From positions 1 to 16,866 of the forward strand of contig NZ_JAMFLZ010000012.1 of NCBI RefSeq assembly GCF_023502325.1: a stretch of 16,866 bases of DNA, in the 5' to 3' direction. Each line of letters starts with the position of its first letter. Position 1 is the stretch's first letter. Under the pieces are notes generated by a model. It saw only the letters and a list, made by a program, of their open reading frames with translations, was not told the origin of the DNA and did not search any database. This DNA comes from Wocania_A spongiicola (lineage in GTDB: Bacteria > Bacteroidota > Bacteroidia > Flavobacteriales > Flavobacteriaceae). The position numbers and the translations under genes were made by a program. Below, in pieces: positions 16,701-16,866 of this stretch.

Positions 16701-16866
16701 GCTAATAGACAACGGTGATAATAACAAAAACATGGAACTCCATGATTTAGCAGGACAAACCCGTAAATATGGTGTCATTGATATAGGTGCTTACGAAAAC
16801 CAAAGTATTACAACTGAAGATTATTTTATAACCACTTGGGTGGTTGAAGAAAATGAAACCATTACC
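10774..16866 (+). CDS. Giant secreted surface protein: beta-helix and BspA-like (DUF285) modules (3' end outside window)
   Basis: One open frame of 2031 codons with no stop codon to the right edge. The ATG is directly preceded by an in-frame TAA, and residues 1-23 form a signal peptide (cleavage near NTQA-QQ). Modules by residue: beta-helix 1 (26-363), DUF285 A (~367-729), DUF285 B (~730-984), beta-helix 2 (986-1370), 3 (1378-1689), 4 (1692-2009), then the start of DUF285 C. Beta-helix modules start with IYVD and have rungs like GGGMYN...SSPTLTNVIF, ending in IDIGAYEN (choice-of-anchor Q type). DUF285 modules open with FITTW, a PKD-like NWGDG strand and WGT.QW.SMENAFW, then FNQDISNWDVS repeats. 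No catalytic motif is visible, so adhesion or glycan binding is more likely than enzyme activity. A T9SS sorting domain is expected at the unseen C-terminus. The divergent TPR-LuxR regulator is the likely controller (inference). Confidence 0.92.
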   Translation, partial: MFNFHSTILSFILCGFALANTQAQQTIYVDLDGDNTDGTTWTKAYNNLHDAINNASENDEILIAEGIYKQGFAITIDKNFIIKGGYNTTTNIQEGYSTIDGQDSNGIFSTNGLTSTALFDHLIITNGNTNLGGGMYNIGSSPTLTNVIFLKNTSTNTGGGMHNNEFSSPTLINVVFSENTSNTTGGAMSNTIFSSPTLTNVVFYGNHSNKGGGIYNSNNSSPTITNTTFYSNTAAEGPGIDNNTNNSSPDIFNTVFYDNKIGNGNISDISGVSNSSSSHNVSDYNGSILNNGNPFEQLTQNPFINSTDPDGNDDEFGNNNDGLIPADGSILINQGDNSKNTETSDLAGQNRAFNTIDIGAYENQNTQNEFITTWQVSSGETITIPTTASGYDYTVNWGDGITSSHSDGDTSTNAEHRYTTAGTYIIKIHGDFPRIYFNNDDTGKKENILSIQQWGTTQWASMENAFWGCTNLKNNAQDTPNLDGVTNMNNMFRACEYIGFDDDRGNWNWDLSSIKTMNGTFYNATRFNEDISGWNVSNVEEMHGIFAFSEQFNVDISDWNVSNVWRMSDMFWGAINFNQDISNWDVSSATTMEHQFKKAKVFNYNIGGWDVSNVTNMVEQFWNAEAFNQDLGDWDITKVTNMTNMFTGATLSEENYGATLTGWSTDKYPEQDNVDDIPTGITFDAGNSVFNGCDSEVLAAITSLTNTITNGGYNWTINDEGFSLDCPNLEHSDYFITTWETTQASETIIIPTTGNGYFYEVDWTYDGTTFNANNNATGNISHTYTTPGTYTIAIRGEFPRIYFKDAVSKDKILTVEQWGTIQWTSMENAFWDCTNLKNNAQDTPNLDGVTNMSNMFRGCKEIGEEGIGNWNWDTSNIQTMAGTFYSAFKFNQDLGSWDITNVTDMTNMLYFAGLQPENYDATLIGWATDSSPEIIGVDDIPRNITLQADNNTFCDAESARQLLISTIEAPNGYNWVITDAGLSCRIIYVDAASGDDTTGDGSSFNSAYESLKKAVSVAKRGNEIRMATGTYKEGELIVIDNNDLTIKGGYDTASNLQIPNNYSTLDGDNSHPILEVKQLTKNSILDHLIFTNGYNPSSNGGITGGLLVSRSSLILTNLKFTNNTGHNGGGIAIIFNSLPVLNNITISENKATLGGGMAILFKANAILNNVTFYKNESLGTNQGHGGGGLYIYQSNQVTLTNVAFIENSTLIAGVKGSAVTVNNSRATFTNVTFTGNIAAKKEDYVFYNTEESVSTLYNTVFYKNIGHFSKELSGIGGLPININSSHNFYDVEGGSIESTNQATLSYNDPFLAIDNPAGEDGIFGTSDDGLVPKSNSLLTDRGIDDKNTEPVDLAGQVRKYGSSIDRGAYEVRGETQQVFYVDASQPDNTGNGLSFTTAFKDLQFAVNIANTGDEIRMAKGIYKQGNTITINKKDLIILGGYNTIDNAQDGYSTLDGESTYPVLKTTDLTNAAFFNRLIIAHGKSIDSGAGMSNNNSSPKLTNIIFTENTATTNGGGMYNHNGASPTLTNVIFNKNHANIGGGINNTNASLTLTNATFHANTATTSGGGMNNSNATPKLYNTVFYNNTSINGEVDIDGDNIDSSSSHNASDGAGGNINNTGVFITLTANPFLDTTNPYGLDSTFGTFDDGLMPNTSALIDQGDDSKNNEAFDIVGQERIYAIIDIGAYENNRIIYVDKNATSTTPPDGTSWAKAYLDIQTAVNNANLGEEIRIATGTYALQNTVVIDKNLIVKGGYNSSNNKQEGFSTLDAANTSSNYRVLETTGLDNNALFDHLIITKGRIEGETKGGGMLNTSSSPLITNVVFLQNHANRGGGMANLAGSSPKLTNVIFSKNTSDLQGGAMFNSASSPTLTNVTFIENNTGLNGSGIYGGNPELYNTVFYNNKNANNDILDITDATINSKSSHNASDGIGGGNLNSTGVFIALTQDPFVNSSNSIGDDNTFGTVDDGLLPTENSGLIDNGDNNKNMELHDLAGQTRKYGVIDIGAYENQSITTEDYFITTWVVEENETIT
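12130..12258 (+). repeat. DUF285-module core repeat, copy A
   Basis: Encodes QWGTTQWASMENAFWGC and the following TNLKNNAQDTPNLDGV stretch. By eye it aligns without gaps to 13222-13350 with 10 differences in 129 bases, far closer than the rest of the two modules. Copies lie 1092 bases (364 codons) apart, in frame. Confidence 0.8.
12352..12720 (+). repeat. Five tandem BspA-like (DUF285) repeats
   Basis: About 25 residues each, inside the giant protein: FNEDISGWNVSNVEEM, FNVDISDWNVSNVWRM, FNQDISNWDVSSATTM, FNYNIGGWDVSNVTNM and FNQDLGDWDITKVTNM. This pattern is the DUF285/BspA-like leucine-rich-type surface repeat. The second module (from ~13441) keeps only one clear copy, FNQDLGSWDITNVTDM. Confidence 0.85.
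13222..13350 (+). repeat. DUF285-module core repeat, copy B
   Basis: Second copy of the module core (QWGTIQWTSMENAFWDC), aligned to 12130-12258. Recombination between them would remove 1092 bases and keep the frame. A third module starts at the right edge (FITTWVVEENETIT) but is cut before the matching stretch. Confidence 0.8.

Noticed and set aside
11076..16778. Many minus-strand frames of 70-117 codons
   Set aside because: All lie opposite the single long + strand frame; the repeated look (IPPP, LLVKI-like strings) is the reverse of the GGG / TLTNV rungs.

Overview
The window looks like chromosome from a member of the Flavobacteriaceae (Bacteroidota). The DNA is AT-rich, start codons follow A-rich leaders with no clear Shine-Dalgarno, and several families are typical of that group: a gliding-motility-type (type B) C-terminal sorting domain, a PorP/SprF protein, an OmpA/PD40 protein, membrane-anchored TPR-HTH regulators and a BspA-like surface protein. 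Genus cannot be decided from the sequence.

Region 1 (2-4434, + strand) is a type IX secretion (T9SS) cassette. It holds the 3' end of a DUF11-repeat surface protein with a type B sorting domain, then a PorP/SprF outer-membrane protein, then an OmpA-family protein with PD40 repeats. In known systems PorP/SprF partners are needed to export or anchor type B cargo, so the three products probably act together at the cell surface.

Region 2 (4541-6223, + strand) starts with a lipoprotein gene that has a Gly-rich linker. A one-base shift near 5450 splits its reading frame; the downstream part (to 5882) is in the next frame. Two tiny single-pass membrane proteins (33 and 51 aa) follow closely, and a hairpin terminator closes the group.

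Region 3 (6255-10600, - strand) is a tandem duplication of about 2.2 kb. Each copy encodes a secreted-side TPR sensor, one membrane helix and a cytoplasmic coiled coil with a LuxR-type HTH (562 and 564 aa). The cytoplasmic halves are almost identical in DNA, while the TPR halves have drifted, and the change falls at the membrane helix. The upstream regions are duplicated too, and each carries a different MITE-like insertion.

Region 4 (10774 to the right edge, + strand) is one uninterrupted reading frame of at least 2031 codons with no stop before the window ends. It encodes a giant secreted surface protein made of beta-helix modules (four) and BspA-like DUF285 modules (two complete, one beginning). 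It is divergent from the nearer regulator, which makes it a plausible target of these regulators (inference). The short minus-strand reading frames inside it are shadows.
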